This document shows positions 38,624 through 47,292 of a stretch of DNA of 64,000 nt, one piece after another (within the stretch, counting starts at the first letter, position 1; each line of letters begins with the position of its first letter). The DNA is from Roseateles subflavus. GTDB taxonomy: Bacteria; Pseudomonadota; Gammaproteobacteria; Burkholderiales; Burkholderiaceae_C. The position numbers and the translations under genes were made by a program. The DNA is taken from NCBI RefSeq assembly GCF_030285365.1, contig NZ_JASVDS010000002.1:806001-870000 (forward strand), written 5' to 3'. The notes below the pieces were generated by a model that was not told the DNA's origin, did not search any database, and saw only the letters and a list, made by a program, of their open reading frames with translations.

Positions 38624-38675
38624 AGCGCGCTCGGAGGCTGGGGCGGTCTTCAAGACAACGATCCAAGGAGCACAC

Positions 38676-38987
38676 ATGAAAGCTTTGTTGATCACCCTGA
38701 GCCTGGGCCTGGGTCTCGTGACCGTCTCGGCGCATGCCGACGTGGACGAGGCCATGAACAAGGCGGGCTGCATGGCCTGCCACAGCAAGGACAAGAAGGT
38801 GGTCGGTCCCGCCTTCAAGGACATCGCGGCCAAGTACAAGGGCCAGGACGTCACGGCCAAGCTGATGGAGAAGGTCCGCAAGGGCGGCGCCGGCACCTTC
38901 GGCCCGATCCCCATGGCCCCCGTCGGCCCGGACAAGATCAGCGATGGCGACCTGAAGGCCGCCGTCGAACAGATCCTGAAGAGCTGA
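38676..38987 (+). CDS. nirM: cytochrome c551-type electron donor to NirS
   Basis: 103-residue periplasmic class I cytochrome c. The signal peptide ends near AHA (residue 21), the heme site CMACH is at 32-36, and the axial Met is in IPMAPVGP. It matches cytochrome c551/NirM in length and fold. AAGGAG precedes the ATG. The position directly after nirS supports a role as electron donor to nitrite reductase, though it could also serve NorC. Confidence 0.92.
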   Translation: MKALLITLSLGLGLVTVSAHADVDEAMNKAGCMACHSKDKKVVGPAFKDIAAKYKGQDVTAKLMEKVRKGGAGTFGPIPMAPVGPDKISDGDLKAAVEQILKS

Positions 38988-38993
38988 GCGCCC

Positions 38994-39353
38994 ATGCGCC
39001 GCGCGGTCTGCCTGCTCCTGCTGGCCCTGGCCTGGCCGGTCTGCGGCCGGACCGCGCCGGTGCCGGAGCGGCAGACCGAGCTGCTGCGCATGCTGCGACA
39101 GGACTGCGGGTCCTGCCACGGCATGCGCCTCACCGGTGGCCTGGGGCCGGCCCTCACGGCCGATGCCCTGCAGGGCAAGCCCTGGCAGAGCCTCAGTGCC
39201 ACCATCTTCCATGGCCGCCCGGGCACCCCCATGCCGCCCTGGAAAAGCATGCTCAGCAGCGACGAGGCCGACTGGCTGGCGCTGCAACTGCTGAGCCCCG
39301 CGCCCATCGGCGCCGGCACGCCCGCGGAGGCGCTGCCGAGGAGACAACCATGA
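38994..39353 (+). CDS. nirC: NirC cytochrome c55X
   Basis: 119-residue secreted c-type cytochrome. A short signal peptide is followed by CGSCH at 38-42 and GGLGPAL. It resembles NirC (cytochrome c55X), which can donate electrons to NirS and may act in heme d1 maturation. It starts 6 bp after nirM and its stop overlaps the nirF start (ATGA). Confidence 0.88.
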   Translation: MRRAVCLLLLALAWPVCGRTAPVPERQTELLRMLRQDCGSCHGMRLTGGLGPALTADALQGKPWQSLSATIFHGRPGTPMPPWKSMLSSDEADWLALQLLSPAPIGAGTPAEALPRRQP

Positions 39354-40579
39354 AGCACACACGCCGCGGTCTGGCCGGCCTCCGGGGGCTGGCGTCCACG
39401 CTGGCGCTGGCCTTGATGGCCGCCTGCGCCCAGGCACCGCAAACCGCTTCGCCCGCCGCGCCGGCGGAGCGCTGGCTGGGCACGGGCGACCTCGGCCTCG
39501 TCGTCGAGCGCGCCGACGGGCGCCTGCAGGTCGTCAACACCAGCAGCCGCCGCGTGCTGGGCCGCATCGAGGGCCTGGGCGATCTGTCCCATGCGTCCAT
39601 CGTCTATGCGCGCAACGGCCTGCATGCCTACGTCTTCGGCCGTGACGGCGCCCTGAGCAAGGTGAACCTGGGCGAACGCCGCATCGAGGCCCGCGTGCAG
39701 CAGGCGGGCAACTCCATCGGCGGTGCGATCTCGCAGGACGGCCGTCTCGTGGTCGCGCAGAACTACCAGCCCGGTGGCATCAAGGTCTTCGACGCCGAGA
39801 CGCTGCAGCCCCTCGCCGACATTCCCGCCGAGTACCTGCCCGGCAAGTTCTCGCGCGTGGTGGGCCTGGCGGACCTGCCCGGCCAGCGCTTCATCTACGC
39901 GCTGTTCGATGCCGACGAGATCTGGGTCGCCGATCTGGCCGACCCGCGGGTTCCGAAACTGCAGAAGTTCCGCAACATCGGTCGCCAGCCCTACGACGCG
40001 CTGGTGACGCCCGACGGCCGCCACTACATCGCCGGCCTCTTCGGCGAGGACGGTCTGGCCAAGATCGACCTCTGGGCCGCGGCGCCGCGCGTCGAGCGCA
40101 TCCTCGGGGGCTACGGCCGTGGCCAGGAGCCGCTGCCCGTCTTCAAGATGCCGCACCTGCGCGGCTGGGCCGTGGCCGGCCGCCACGCCTACCTGCCCGC
40201 CATCGGCCGGCACGAGGTGCTGGTGGTGGACACCGAGACCTGGCGCGAGGTCGGCCGCATCCCGGTGCAGGGCCAGCCTGTCTTCGTGATGGCCCGGCCG
40301 GACGGTCGCCAGGTCTGGGTCAACTTCGCCGTGCCCGACTACGACCGCGTGCAGGTCATCGACACCCAGACCCGCCAGATCGTGCAGACCCTGAGCCCCG
40401 GCAAGGCCGTGCTGCACATGGAGTTCACGCCGCGCGGCGAGGCCGTGTGGATCTCCTCGCGTGACGCGAACCGCGTCTCCGTGATCGACACCGCCAGCTT
40501 CCAGACGCTGGCCACGCTGGACTCGGCCTCGCCCAGCGGCATCTTCTTCACGAGCCGGGCCGGCAAGGTGGGCCTGTGA
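39350..40579 (+). CDS. nirF: NirF, heme d1 biosynthesis
   Basis: 409-residue predicted periplasmic lipoprotein: the signal ends in LMAAC with the modified Cys at 26. The rest is a d1-type beta-propeller (GDLGLVVERADGRLQVV, IVYARNGLHAYVFGRDG, MARPDGRQVWVNFAVPDYD) similar to the d1 domain of NirS but without heme c. NirF is essential for heme d1 synthesis and is thought to act on a late intermediate. It overlaps nirC and the next gene by four bases each. Confidence 0.95.
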   Translation: MKHTRRGLAGLRGLASTLALALMAACAQAPQTASPAAPAERWLGTGDLGLVVERADGRLQVVNTSSRRVLGRIEGLGDLSHASIVYARNGLHAYVFGRDGALSKVNLGERRIEARVQQAGNSIGGAISQDGRLVVAQNYQPGGIKVFDAETLQPLADIPAEYLPGKFSRVVGLADLPGQRFIYALFDADEIWVADLADPRVPKLQKFRNIGRQPYDALVTPDGRHYIAGLFGEDGLAKIDLWAAAPRVERILGGYGRGQEPLPVFKMPHLRGWAVAGRHAYLPAIGRHEVLVVDTETWREVGRIPVQGQPVFVMARPDGRQVWVNFAVPDYDRVQVIDTQTRQIVQTLSPGKAVLHMEFTPRGEAVWISSRDANRVSVIDTASFQTLATLDSASPSGIFFTSRAGKVGL

Positions 40580-41631
40580 ACGCACGGACCCTCGACCTTG
40601 TGGCGGGCCCCGTGCCGCTGCGCGAAGCCCTGCTCAACGACTGGCAGCAGCGACTGCCGCTGGTCTCCCAGCCCTTCGAGGCCATGGGGCGGCGCTACGG
40701 CTGCAGCGAGGCGGTGGTGATCGAGCAGCTGGCTCAGGCCGTGAGCCAGGGCTCCGTCTCGCGGCTGGGCGGCGTGTTCGCGCCGGGCTCGGGCGGGGCC
40801 GGGCTGCTGTGTGCGCTGGCCGTGCCGCCGGCGCGGCTGGAGGCCGTGGCGGCCCTGGTCAACGCGGTGCCGGGCGTCAATCACAACTATGAGCGCGAGC
40901 ATGCGTACTCGCTGTGGTTCGTGATCACCGGGCCCTCGCGGGACTGGATTGAACAGCGCCTGGTGGCGCTGGAGCAGCGCTGCGGACTGCAGGCGCTGCG
41001 CCTGCCCATGGTCCGGCCTTACCGCATCAACCTCGGCTTCGACCTGCGTGCGCGCGGCCCGGCACCGGTGCCGGCGGGCGCCGCCCAGCCGGCGCGGGTG
41101 CGGGCCATCGAGCCCGGGCAGCGGCCCCTGGCGGCCTTGCTGGAGCAGGGCCTGCCCCTGCGGCCGCGTCCTTTCGCGGCGTGGGGTGAGGCTCTGGGCT
41201 GGCGCGAGCCCCAGGTGCTTGCCAGGCTCCAGGCCTGGCTGGACGAGGGCGTGCTGCGGCGCTTCGGCGTCATCGTGCGCCATCATGAGCTGGGCATCGC
41301 CAGCAATGCGATGTGCGTCTTCGACGTGCCGGACGACGAGGTCGACGCCCACGCACGCGTGCTCGCGCAGCAGCCCGGCGTCACCCTGTGCTACCGCCGC
41401 GAACGCGGGCCGGGCTGGCCCTTCAATCTCTTCTGCATGATCCATGGCCGCGAGCGCGACGCCGTGCGTGCGGCGCTGGTCGCCGCCCGCGAGGCCGCCG
41501 GCCTTCATGCCTTCCCCCAGGCCCAGCTGTTCAGCCGCCGTCGCTTCAAGCAGTGCGGCTCGGGCTATTTCGTCGACGCGCTGCCGGCCTGGGCCGCGGG
41601 CGCGTCGGCCCAGGAGTGTGCCCATGCATGA
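40576..41631 (+). CDS. nirD: NirDL fusion, siroheme decarboxylase subunits
   Basis: 351-residue protein made of two tandem AsnC/Lrp-like halves. The first (residues ~10-165, RLPLVSQPFEAMGRRYGCSE through VNHNYEREHAYSLWFV) corresponds to NirD. The second (~190-340, GLPLRPRPFAAWGEALGW through CYRRERGPGWPFNLFCMIHG) corresponds to NirL. With NirG and NirH they decarboxylate siroheme to didecarboxysiroheme. The GTG start overlaps the nirF stop. NirD-NirL are separate in Pseudomonas and fused in Paracoccus; this is the fused form. Confidence 0.9.
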   Translation: MNARTLDLVAGPVPLREALLNDWQQRLPLVSQPFEAMGRRYGCSEAVVIEQLAQAVSQGSVSRLGGVFAPGSGGAGLLCALAVPPARLEAVAALVNAVPGVNHNYEREHAYSLWFVITGPSRDWIEQRLVALEQRCGLQALRLPMVRPYRINLGFDLRARGPAPVPAGAAQPARVRAIEPGQRPLAALLEQGLPLRPRPFAAWGEALGWREPQVLARLQAWLDEGVLRRFGVIVRHHELGIASNAMCVFDVPDDEVDAHARVLAQQPGVTLCYRRERGPGWPFNLFCMIHGRERDAVRAALVAAREAAGLHAFPQAQLFSRRRFKQCGSGYFVDALPAWAAGASAQECAHA

Positions 41632-42130
41632 GCCTTCCGCCGCGCGCCGCAGCCTGGCGCGCCTTGATGCCCTCGATGCGGCCCTGATCAATCGCCTGCA
41701 GGGCGAGCTGCCCCTGGTGCCCCGGCCCTTTGCCGCCGTGGCCGAGGCGCTGGGCTGCAGCGAGGACGAGCTGCTCGAGCGCCTGCATCGCCTGCTGGGC
41801 GAGGGCACGCTGACCCGCTTCGGTCCGCTGTTCCAGATCGAGCGTGCCGGGGGCCGTTTCGTGCTGGCCGCGCTGCAGGTGCCCCTGGAACGCTACGAGG
41901 CCGTCACGGCCCTGGTGAACGCGCATCCCGAGGTCGCCCACAACTACCGCCGCGAGCATCTGCTGAACATGTGGTTCGTGCTGGCCACCGAGCAAGCGTC
42001 GGACATCACGCGCGTGGTCCACGCCATCGAGGCCGAGACCGGCCTCAAGGTCTGGGCCTTTCCCAAGGAGCGCGAGTACTTCGTGGGCCTGCACCTGCCG
42101 GCCCGCGCCACGATGGAGGCCCGTCCATGA
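41624..42130 (+). CDS. nirG: NirG, siroheme decarboxylase subunit
   Basis: 168-residue AsnC/Lrp-like protein. The helix-turn-helix-like region has ELPLVPRPFAAVAEALGCSEDEL and a RAM-like domain with AHNYRREHLLNMWFVLATE. The His/Tyr/Arg residues in VAHNYRRE correspond to those important in decarboxylase subunits. It overlaps the nirDL 3' end by 8 bp and the nirH start by 4 bp, indicating tight translational coupling. Assignment to G rather than D rests on gene order. Confidence 0.88.
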   Translation: MHEPSAARRSLARLDALDAALINRLQGELPLVPRPFAAVAEALGCSEDELLERLHRLLGEGTLTRFGPLFQIERAGGRFVLAALQVPLERYEAVTALVNAHPEVAHNYRREHLLNMWFVLATEQASDITRVVHAIEAETGLKVWAFPKEREYFVGLHLPARATMEARP

Positions 42131-42654
42131 TTGCCGCCTTGCAGGCCCCCGCGCCGCTCAGCGCGCTGGAGCGCCACCTCATCGCCGCCACCCAGCAGGG
42201 GCTGCCCCTGGTCGCCAAGCCCTACGAGGCGCTGGGCGCGCTGCTGGGCGTCACCGAGACCGAGGTCCTGCACCTGATGCAGGACATGCAGGACCGCGGC
42301 CTGATCCGCCGCATCGGCGCCGTGCCCAATCACTACCGCCTGGGCTACCTGGCCAACGGCATGACGGTGTGGGACGTGGACGATGCGAGGGTCGACGAGA
42401 TCGGCGAGCGCATCGGCAGCCTGGCCTGCGTCAGCCACTGCTACCGCCGCCCGCGCCATCGGCCCGAATGGCCCTACAACCTCTTCGCCATGCTGCACGG
42501 CCGCAGCCGCGAGGAGGTGGAGGCGCAGGCGCAGGAGATCCGCACGCTGCTGGGCGACGCCTGCCGCGCTCACGACATCCTCTACAGCAGCGCGATCCTG
42601 AAGAAGACCGGCCTGCGCCTGGCGGCGCGTCCGGCAGCAACCCTGGAGGACTGA
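42127..42654 (+). CDS. nirH: NirH, siroheme decarboxylase subunit
   Basis: 175-residue fourth member of the NirDLGH family. It shares GLPLVAKPYEALGALLGVTETEVL with its neighbours and has SHCYRRPRHRPEWPYNLFAML-like C-terminal signature, close to the NirL half of the fusion. It completes the decarboxylase complex. It overlaps the nirG stop by ATGA and precedes nirJ by 2 bp. Confidence 0.9.
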   Translation: MIAALQAPAPLSALERHLIAATQQGLPLVAKPYEALGALLGVTETEVLHLMQDMQDRGLIRRIGAVPNHYRLGYLANGMTVWDVDDARVDEIGERIGSLACVSHCYRRPRHRPEWPYNLFAMLHGRSREEVEAQAQEIRTLLGDACRAHDILYSSAILKKTGLRLAARPAATLED

Positions 42655-42656
42655 GC

Positions 42657-43904
42657 ATGCTCCGCATCAGCCACTACCTGCGCGAGATCGCCCAGGCCGA
42701 GCGCGACGGGGTCTACCCGGCGGCGCGGCGCCTGGGCGCCGGCGGCGAGACGCGACCCGTCGTCATCTGGAACCTCACCCGGCGCTGCAACCTGACCTGC
42801 AAGCACTGCTACGCGCTGTCCGCGGATCACCACTACCCCGGCGAACTGGCCTACGACGAGATCTGCACCGTGATGGACGACCTGCGGGCCTACGGCGTGC
42901 CGGTGCTGATCCTCTCGGGCGGCGAGCCCCTGCTGCACCCGCAGCTCTTCGAGATCGCCAGCCGGGCGCAGGCGCAGGGCTTCTACACGGCGCTCTCCAG
43001 CAACGGCACGATGATCGACGCCGCGATGGCGGACCGCATCGCGGCCCAGCACTTCGACTACGTGGGCGTCAGCATCGACGGCAGCCGCGACACCCACGAT
43101 CGCTTCCGTCGCAAGGTCGGGGCCTATGACGAGTCCATGGCCGGCATCCGCCTGCTGCACGAGCGCGGCGTCAAGACGGGCCTGCGCTACACCTTCACCG
43201 ACCTCAACGGCCAGGACTTCCCCTTCCTGCTGCAGCTGATGAAGGACGAGGGCGTGGACAAGTTCTACTTCTCGCACCTGAACTACGCCGGCCGGGGCAA
43301 CATCCACCGCGGTCGCGATGCCCATTTCCAGGCCACACGCCAGGCCCTGGACCTGCTCTTCGAGACCGCCTGGGCCGATGCCGAGGCCGGCAGCACACGC
43401 GACTACGTGACGGGCAACAACGACGCCGACGCCGCCTACCTGCTGGCCTGGGCGGGCCGGCGCTGGCCGCAATGGCAGGCCGCGCTGCGCGCGCGCCTCG
43501 TGGCCTGGGGCGGCAATGCCTCGGGCGTCGGCGTGGCCAATATCGACAGCCAGGGCGAGGTCCATCCCGACACCATGTGGGGCCACCACCCCCTTGGCAA
43601 CGTGCGCCAGCGGCCCTTCTCCGAGATCTGGAGCGACCGCAGCGACCCGCTGATGGCCGGCCTCAAGAGCCATCCCCGCCCCGTGAAGGGCCGCTGCGCC
43701 GAATGCCAGCACTTCGCCCTGTGCGGCGGCAACACGCGGGTCCGCGCCCACCAGCTCACCGGCGACTACTGGGCCGAGGACCCGGGCTGCTACCTGGACG
43801 ACGACGAGATCGGCCTCTCGCCCGAGGCGGCGGGCCGGCTGGCGCGCGTCGAGCTCACGCCCTTCAGCGGCAAGCGCCGCATCATCGAGGTGCTGTCCGC
43901 ATGA
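42657..43904 (+). CDS. nirJ: NirJ radical SAM enzyme of heme d1 synthesis
   Basis: 415-residue radical SAM protein. The 4Fe-4S motif CNLTCKHC has Cys at 44, 48 and 51, followed by ILSGGEPLLHP. A SPASM/twitch-like second Cys region reads CAECQHFALCGGNTRVRA with a later Cys in EDPGC. NirJ removes two propionates from didecarboxysiroheme to introduce the oxo groups of heme d1. GGAGGA lies before the ATG. Its stop overlaps the nirN start. Confidence 0.96.
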   Translation: MLRISHYLREIAQAERDGVYPAARRLGAGGETRPVVIWNLTRRCNLTCKHCYALSADHHYPGELAYDEICTVMDDLRAYGVPVLILSGGEPLLHPQLFEIASRAQAQGFYTALSSNGTMIDAAMADRIAAQHFDYVGVSIDGSRDTHDRFRRKVGAYDESMAGIRLLHERGVKTGLRYTFTDLNGQDFPFLLQLMKDEGVDKFYFSHLNYAGRGNIHRGRDAHFQATRQALDLLFETAWADAEAGSTRDYVTGNNDADAAYLLAWAGRRWPQWQAALRARLVAWGGNASGVGVANIDSQGEVHPDTMWGHHPLGNVRQRPFSEIWSDRSDPLMAGLKSHPRPVKGRCAECQHFALCGGNTRVRAHQLTGDYWAEDPGCYLDDDEIGLSPEAAGRLARVELTPFSGKRRIIEVLSA

Positions 43905-45511
43905 ACGAACGCATCAAGTCCCTCTGCAAGCTGCTGCTGGCGGCCGGCCTCGTGATGGTGGGCCTCGACTACGCCCGTGCGGCCGAGGACGCCCCGCGTC
44001 CGCCGTCTGCACCGCTGTCAGCCGCAGCGCTCTACCAGCAGCACTGCGTCAGCTGCCATGGCGCCGAGCGCACCGGCGGCATGGGTCCGGCGCTGCTGCC
44101 GGAAAGCCTGGAGCGCCTGCGCAAGCCCGAGGCGCTGGCGGTGATCCGCAACGGCCGTGCCGCCACGCAGATGCCGGCCTTCGGCGCGCAGCTGAGCGAG
44201 GCCGAGATCCAGGCGCTGCAGGCCTTTGTGTACGCGCCGCCGCCCGTGCTGCCCCGCTGGACGGACGCCGACATCGAGGCCTCCCGCAGCATCGACCCAG
44301 ACAGCGCCCGCTGGCCCGCCAAGCCGCAGTGGAAGGCCGACCCCATGAACCTGTTCGTGGTGGTGGAGGGCGGGGATCACCACGTGAGCCTGGTCGACGG
44401 CGACCGCTTCGAGGTGCTGCATCGCTTCGCGAGCCGCTATGCCTTGCACGGGGGGCCGAAGTTCACGCCCGATGGCCGCTATGTGTTCTTCGGCTCGCGC
44501 GACGGCTGGATCAGCAAGTACGACCTCTGGAACCTGAAGATGGTGGCCGAGGTGCGCGCCGGGCTCAACATGCGCAATGTGGCCGTCAGTGCCGATGGGC
44601 GCTGGGTGATGGCGGCGAACTACCTGCCGCGCAACGCGGTGCTGTTCGATGCCGACCTGAAGCTCGTGCGCAGCTATGCGGCGCAGAGCCGCGACGGCGC
44701 GCAGAGCTCGCGGGTGTCGGCGGTGTACGACGCCACGCCCCGCAAGAGCTTCGTCGTGGCGCTCAAGGACCTGCCCGAGCTCTGGGAGATCAGCTACGAC
44801 CCCAAGGCCGAGCCCATCCACGAGGGCTATGTGCATGACTACAAGATGGGCGAATCGCTGCCCACGCCGGGCTACCAGCACATCCGCCGCACGCTGCTGG
44901 CGGAGCCGCTGGACGACTTCTTCTTCGATGACAGCTATGCCCATGTGCTGGGCTCCGCGCGCCCGCGCGAGGGCGGTGGCAGCCTGGGGCAGGTGGTCAA
45001 TCTCGACGTGCGCAAGAAGATCGCCGAGCTGCCCATCCCGGGGCTGCCGCACCTGGGTTCGGGCATCAGCTTCACGCGCGACGGTCGGCGTCTGCTGGCC
45101 AGCCCGAACCTGAAGGATGGGCGCATCAGCGTGGTCGACCTCAAGAGCTGGCAGCTGGTCCAGGAGATCGTCACGCCGGGCCCGGGCTTCTTCATGCGCA
45201 GCCACGCCCAGAGCCCCTATGCGTGGACGGACTCGATGATGAGCCCCACGGCCAAGGACACGCTGAGCATCATCGACAAGCAGCGCCTGGAGGTCGTGGC
45301 GCAGGTGCGCGAGCCGGGCAAGACCCTGGCCCATGTCGAGTTCACCAAGGACGGCCGCTACGTGCTGGCCAGCCTGTGGGAGATGGACGGCGCGCTGATC
45401 GTGTACGACGCCCGGACCTTCAAGGAGCTCAAGCGCCTGCCCATGAGCAAGCCGGTGGGCAAGTACAACGTCTGGAACAAGATCAGCCGCGAGGAGGGGA
45501 CCTCGCATTGA
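43901..45511 (+). CDS. nirN: NirN, final heme d1 dehydrogenation
   Basis: 536-residue periplasmic NirS paralogue. The signal peptide ends near ARAAE (~28). CVSCH at 49-53 marks the c domain, and the propeller follows (GGDHHVSLVDGDRFEV, KYDLWNLKMVAEVRAG, GGGSLGQVVNLDVRKK). NirN oxidises the last intermediate, dihydro-heme d1, forming the acrylate side chain, and then passes d1 to NirS. It closes the nir operon; no clear T-rich terminator follows. Confidence 0.93.
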   Translation: MNERIKSLCKLLLAAGLVMVGLDYARAAEDAPRPPSAPLSAAALYQQHCVSCHGAERTGGMGPALLPESLERLRKPEALAVIRNGRAATQMPAFGAQLSEAEIQALQAFVYAPPPVLPRWTDADIEASRSIDPDSARWPAKPQWKADPMNLFVVVEGGDHHVSLVDGDRFEVLHRFASRYALHGGPKFTPDGRYVFFGSRDGWISKYDLWNLKMVAEVRAGLNMRNVAVSADGRWVMAANYLPRNAVLFDADLKLVRSYAAQSRDGAQSSRVSAVYDATPRKSFVVALKDLPELWEISYDPKAEPIHEGYVHDYKMGESLPTPGYQHIRRTLLAEPLDDFFFDDSYAHVLGSARPREGGGSLGQVVNLDVRKKIAELPIPGLPHLGSGISFTRDGRRLLASPNLKDGRISVVDLKSWQLVQEIVTPGPGFFMRSHAQSPYAWTDSMMSPTAKDTLSIIDKQRLEVVAQVREPGKTLAHVEFTKDGRYVLASLWEMDGALIVYDARTFKELKRLPMSKPVGKYNVWNKISREEGTSH

Positions 45512-45637
45512 TCGGTGGGAGCGAGGGGAGACGGCTGGCAGTCTTGCATGCGGGCGATCCGAGCTACGCAGGCTGGGCCCGCCGGACTTTGCTCTGTCCG
45601 TGCCCCGCTGATGGCGAACCGGAACGTCGCCGGCGCT

Positions 45638-46147
45638 TCAGGACGGACGCCAGTCCAGGCAGCCGGGCGCCAGCTCAACCAAGGCCTTGCGCAGGGGGAA
45701 CCAGACGCTGGGCTTTTCTGGACCCGCAGCCAGGCTCCCGTCGACGGCTGGGTACTCCGCGTAACCGCGGGAGGTGACGGCGGCATCGGCATAGCGAACC
45801 TCAAGCCGCCACAACTGGCCATCCATCACCTCGACGCCCTGCGGCGAATATGACGGGCGCCAGCGCCATACATTGGCATCGTCCAGGACCTGTCTGAGAC
45901 GACGCCAATCTTCGGGGGTCGGCTGGCGCATCTTGGGGCGAGTAGTCGAGCCGCGGTCATGGCGCGTGCACTTCAGGCGCCCGCCGACAATTTGCAGCTC
46001 ATTGCTCGTCCCCATGTGACTGACCGAGAAGAGGAAGCGGCTGGGCGGGCCTGCGGGCTTTCCGTCTGCCATTCCACAGATGGGGGCGAGCAGCAGTGTC
46101 ATGAGCAGGCTGAAGGGGCGAACACGTCGCATGAGGATTGCTTTCAA
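45638..46147 (-). CDS. secreted protein of unknown function
   Basis: 169-residue protein with an N-terminal positive-hydrophobic signal (residues ~6-26, ending near GMADG). The mature part has KMRQPTPEDWRRLRQVLDDANVWRW, then a Trp/Tyr-rich C-terminal half (DGQLWRLEVRYADAAVTSRGYAEYP). It resembles no family I can name. Codon composition fits its neighbours, and the gene is convergent with nirN. A second ATG five codons downstream is possible. It may be a small periplasmic or surface protein, with no evident link to denitrification. Confidence 0.65.
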   Translation of the reverse strand: MKAILMRRVRPFSLLMTLLLAPICGMADGKPAGPPSRFLFSVSHMGTSNELQIVGGRLKCTRHDRGSTTRPKMRQPTPEDWRRLRQVLDDANVWRWRPSYSPQGVEVMDGQLWRLEVRYADAAVTSRGYAEYPAVDGSLAAGPEKPSVWFPLRKALVELAPGCLDWRPS

Positions 46148-46267
46148 TGCGTGCCGTCACAGGTGCGGAGCTGTGGCCATGGACATCCAGCCAATGGGCG
46201 CTTTGCAAGGCAACGGTGAAGTCCGTGGTGCCAGTGCGGTGGCTTTGCCCCCGGACTTTCGTTGAGG

Positions 46268-47119
46268 TCAGCAGGCCGAAGCGCCCAGGCGCTCCACGCG
46301 CTGAGCGAGGAAGGCCACCGCGAGCTCGGACTCCGGCTGCAGGCGCTGGCCGATGTAGAGCTCCTGGCGGCGCTGGCTGATCTGCGTGCGCAGGCGGCTC
46401 TGCATGACCTCGAAGGGAGCGAGGCCGCGGCCTTCGGCGCCCTCGATGGCCTGCATCAGCTGGTGCATGGGATGGGCCTGCAGCGCGACGAGATGGGCCT
46501 GCACGACCCGCAGGCGGCCCTGGACGGCCAGCTCGCTGCGGCGCAGCCATTCGAGCACGGCGTCGCCGTTGCTGCCGGTCACCTTGAGCGGATCCTCGCC
46601 GGCCTCCAGCAGCAGGCGCTCCAGCAGGAAGCGGTTGCCCTCGGCATAGGCCTGGTTGGCCTCCATCATGGCCTGCTCGCGCCGGCGGCGCAGCAGCTCG
46701 TTGGGGGCGAGGTCCGGGTGCAGGCGCATGGCGGCCCGGCGGTACAGCTGCTTCAGCGAGGGCGGCTCGACCTCCACCACGCCATCGCCCGCGGGCTGCT
46801 GCGGCAGCGGGGCGGCCTCCGGCAGGCGGGGAACCCGGGGCAGGGCGGTGGCGCGCGGCGGGGTGGGCAGCGGGGCCGCCAGGCCGTTGCGGCGCAGGGC
46901 CTCGGCCAGGTAGACGCTGGCCGTATGCAGCTGCGACTCCAGCGCGTCCAGTTCGAGGTACAGCGGGCCCAGCAGGTCGATGTAGCGGTCCACGAAGGCC
47001 TGCAGCGAGGTGTGCAGGAAGTGGAAACTCTGCTCCTGCTCGGCGACATAGCGCTGCAGGTCCGCCAGCTGCTGCTGGCGGCGTTCGAATTCATGGCGAG
47101 TGAGGACCGGGTGGCGCAT
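46268..47119 (-). CDS. J-domain-like protein
   Basis: 283-residue protein. The N-terminal ~90 residues are helical (heptads in FERRQQQLADLQRYVAEQEQ). A Pro/Ala linker follows, then a J-domain-like segment PPSLKQLYRRAAMRLHPDLAPNE with the HPD triad that stimulates Hsp70 ATPase, and a helix III-like RRREQAMMEANQAYAEG. The C-terminal part (~180-280) is again helical. The J domain is in the middle, unlike DnaJ, and no zinc finger is present, so this is a specialised co-chaperone candidate. Partners are unknown. Confidence 0.78.
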   Translation of the reverse strand: MRHPVLTRHEFERRQQQLADLQRYVAEQEQSFHFLHTSLQAFVDRYIDLLGPLYLELDALESQLHTASVYLAEALRRNGLAAPLPTPPRATALPRVPRLPEAAPLPQQPAGDGVVEVEPPSLKQLYRRAAMRLHPDLAPNELLRRRREQAMMEANQAYAEGNRFLLERLLLEAGEDPLKVTGSNGDAVLEWLRRSELAVQGRLRVVQAHLVALQAHPMHQLMQAIEGAEGRGLAPFEVMQSRLRTQISQRRQELYIGQRLQPESELAVAFLAQRVERLGASAC

Positions 47120-47204
47120 GGCAGAACAGGGCGGGGGCGTCAGGTGTCACTACTCACGAACATATGGATCGCTATTGTGGCCCGATCGCGGTGCCCGCCA
47201 ATGA

Positions 47205-47232
47205 AAAAGAGCTCGCCGAGGCGAGCTCTTTT
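47205..47232. terminator. bidirectional terminator beyond hppA
   Basis: AAAAGAGCTCGC and GCGAGCTCTTTT form a perfect 12-bp stem with a CGAG loop. A-rich and T-rich flanks allow use from both strands. It lies past the 3' end of hppA and upstream of the J-domain gene. Confidence 0.9.
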
Positions 47233-47292
47233 GCCTGGATTCGGGTAAACCTGGTCCCGCGGGCGGGGCCAGGCCTTGCCAGCCCAGGACGG

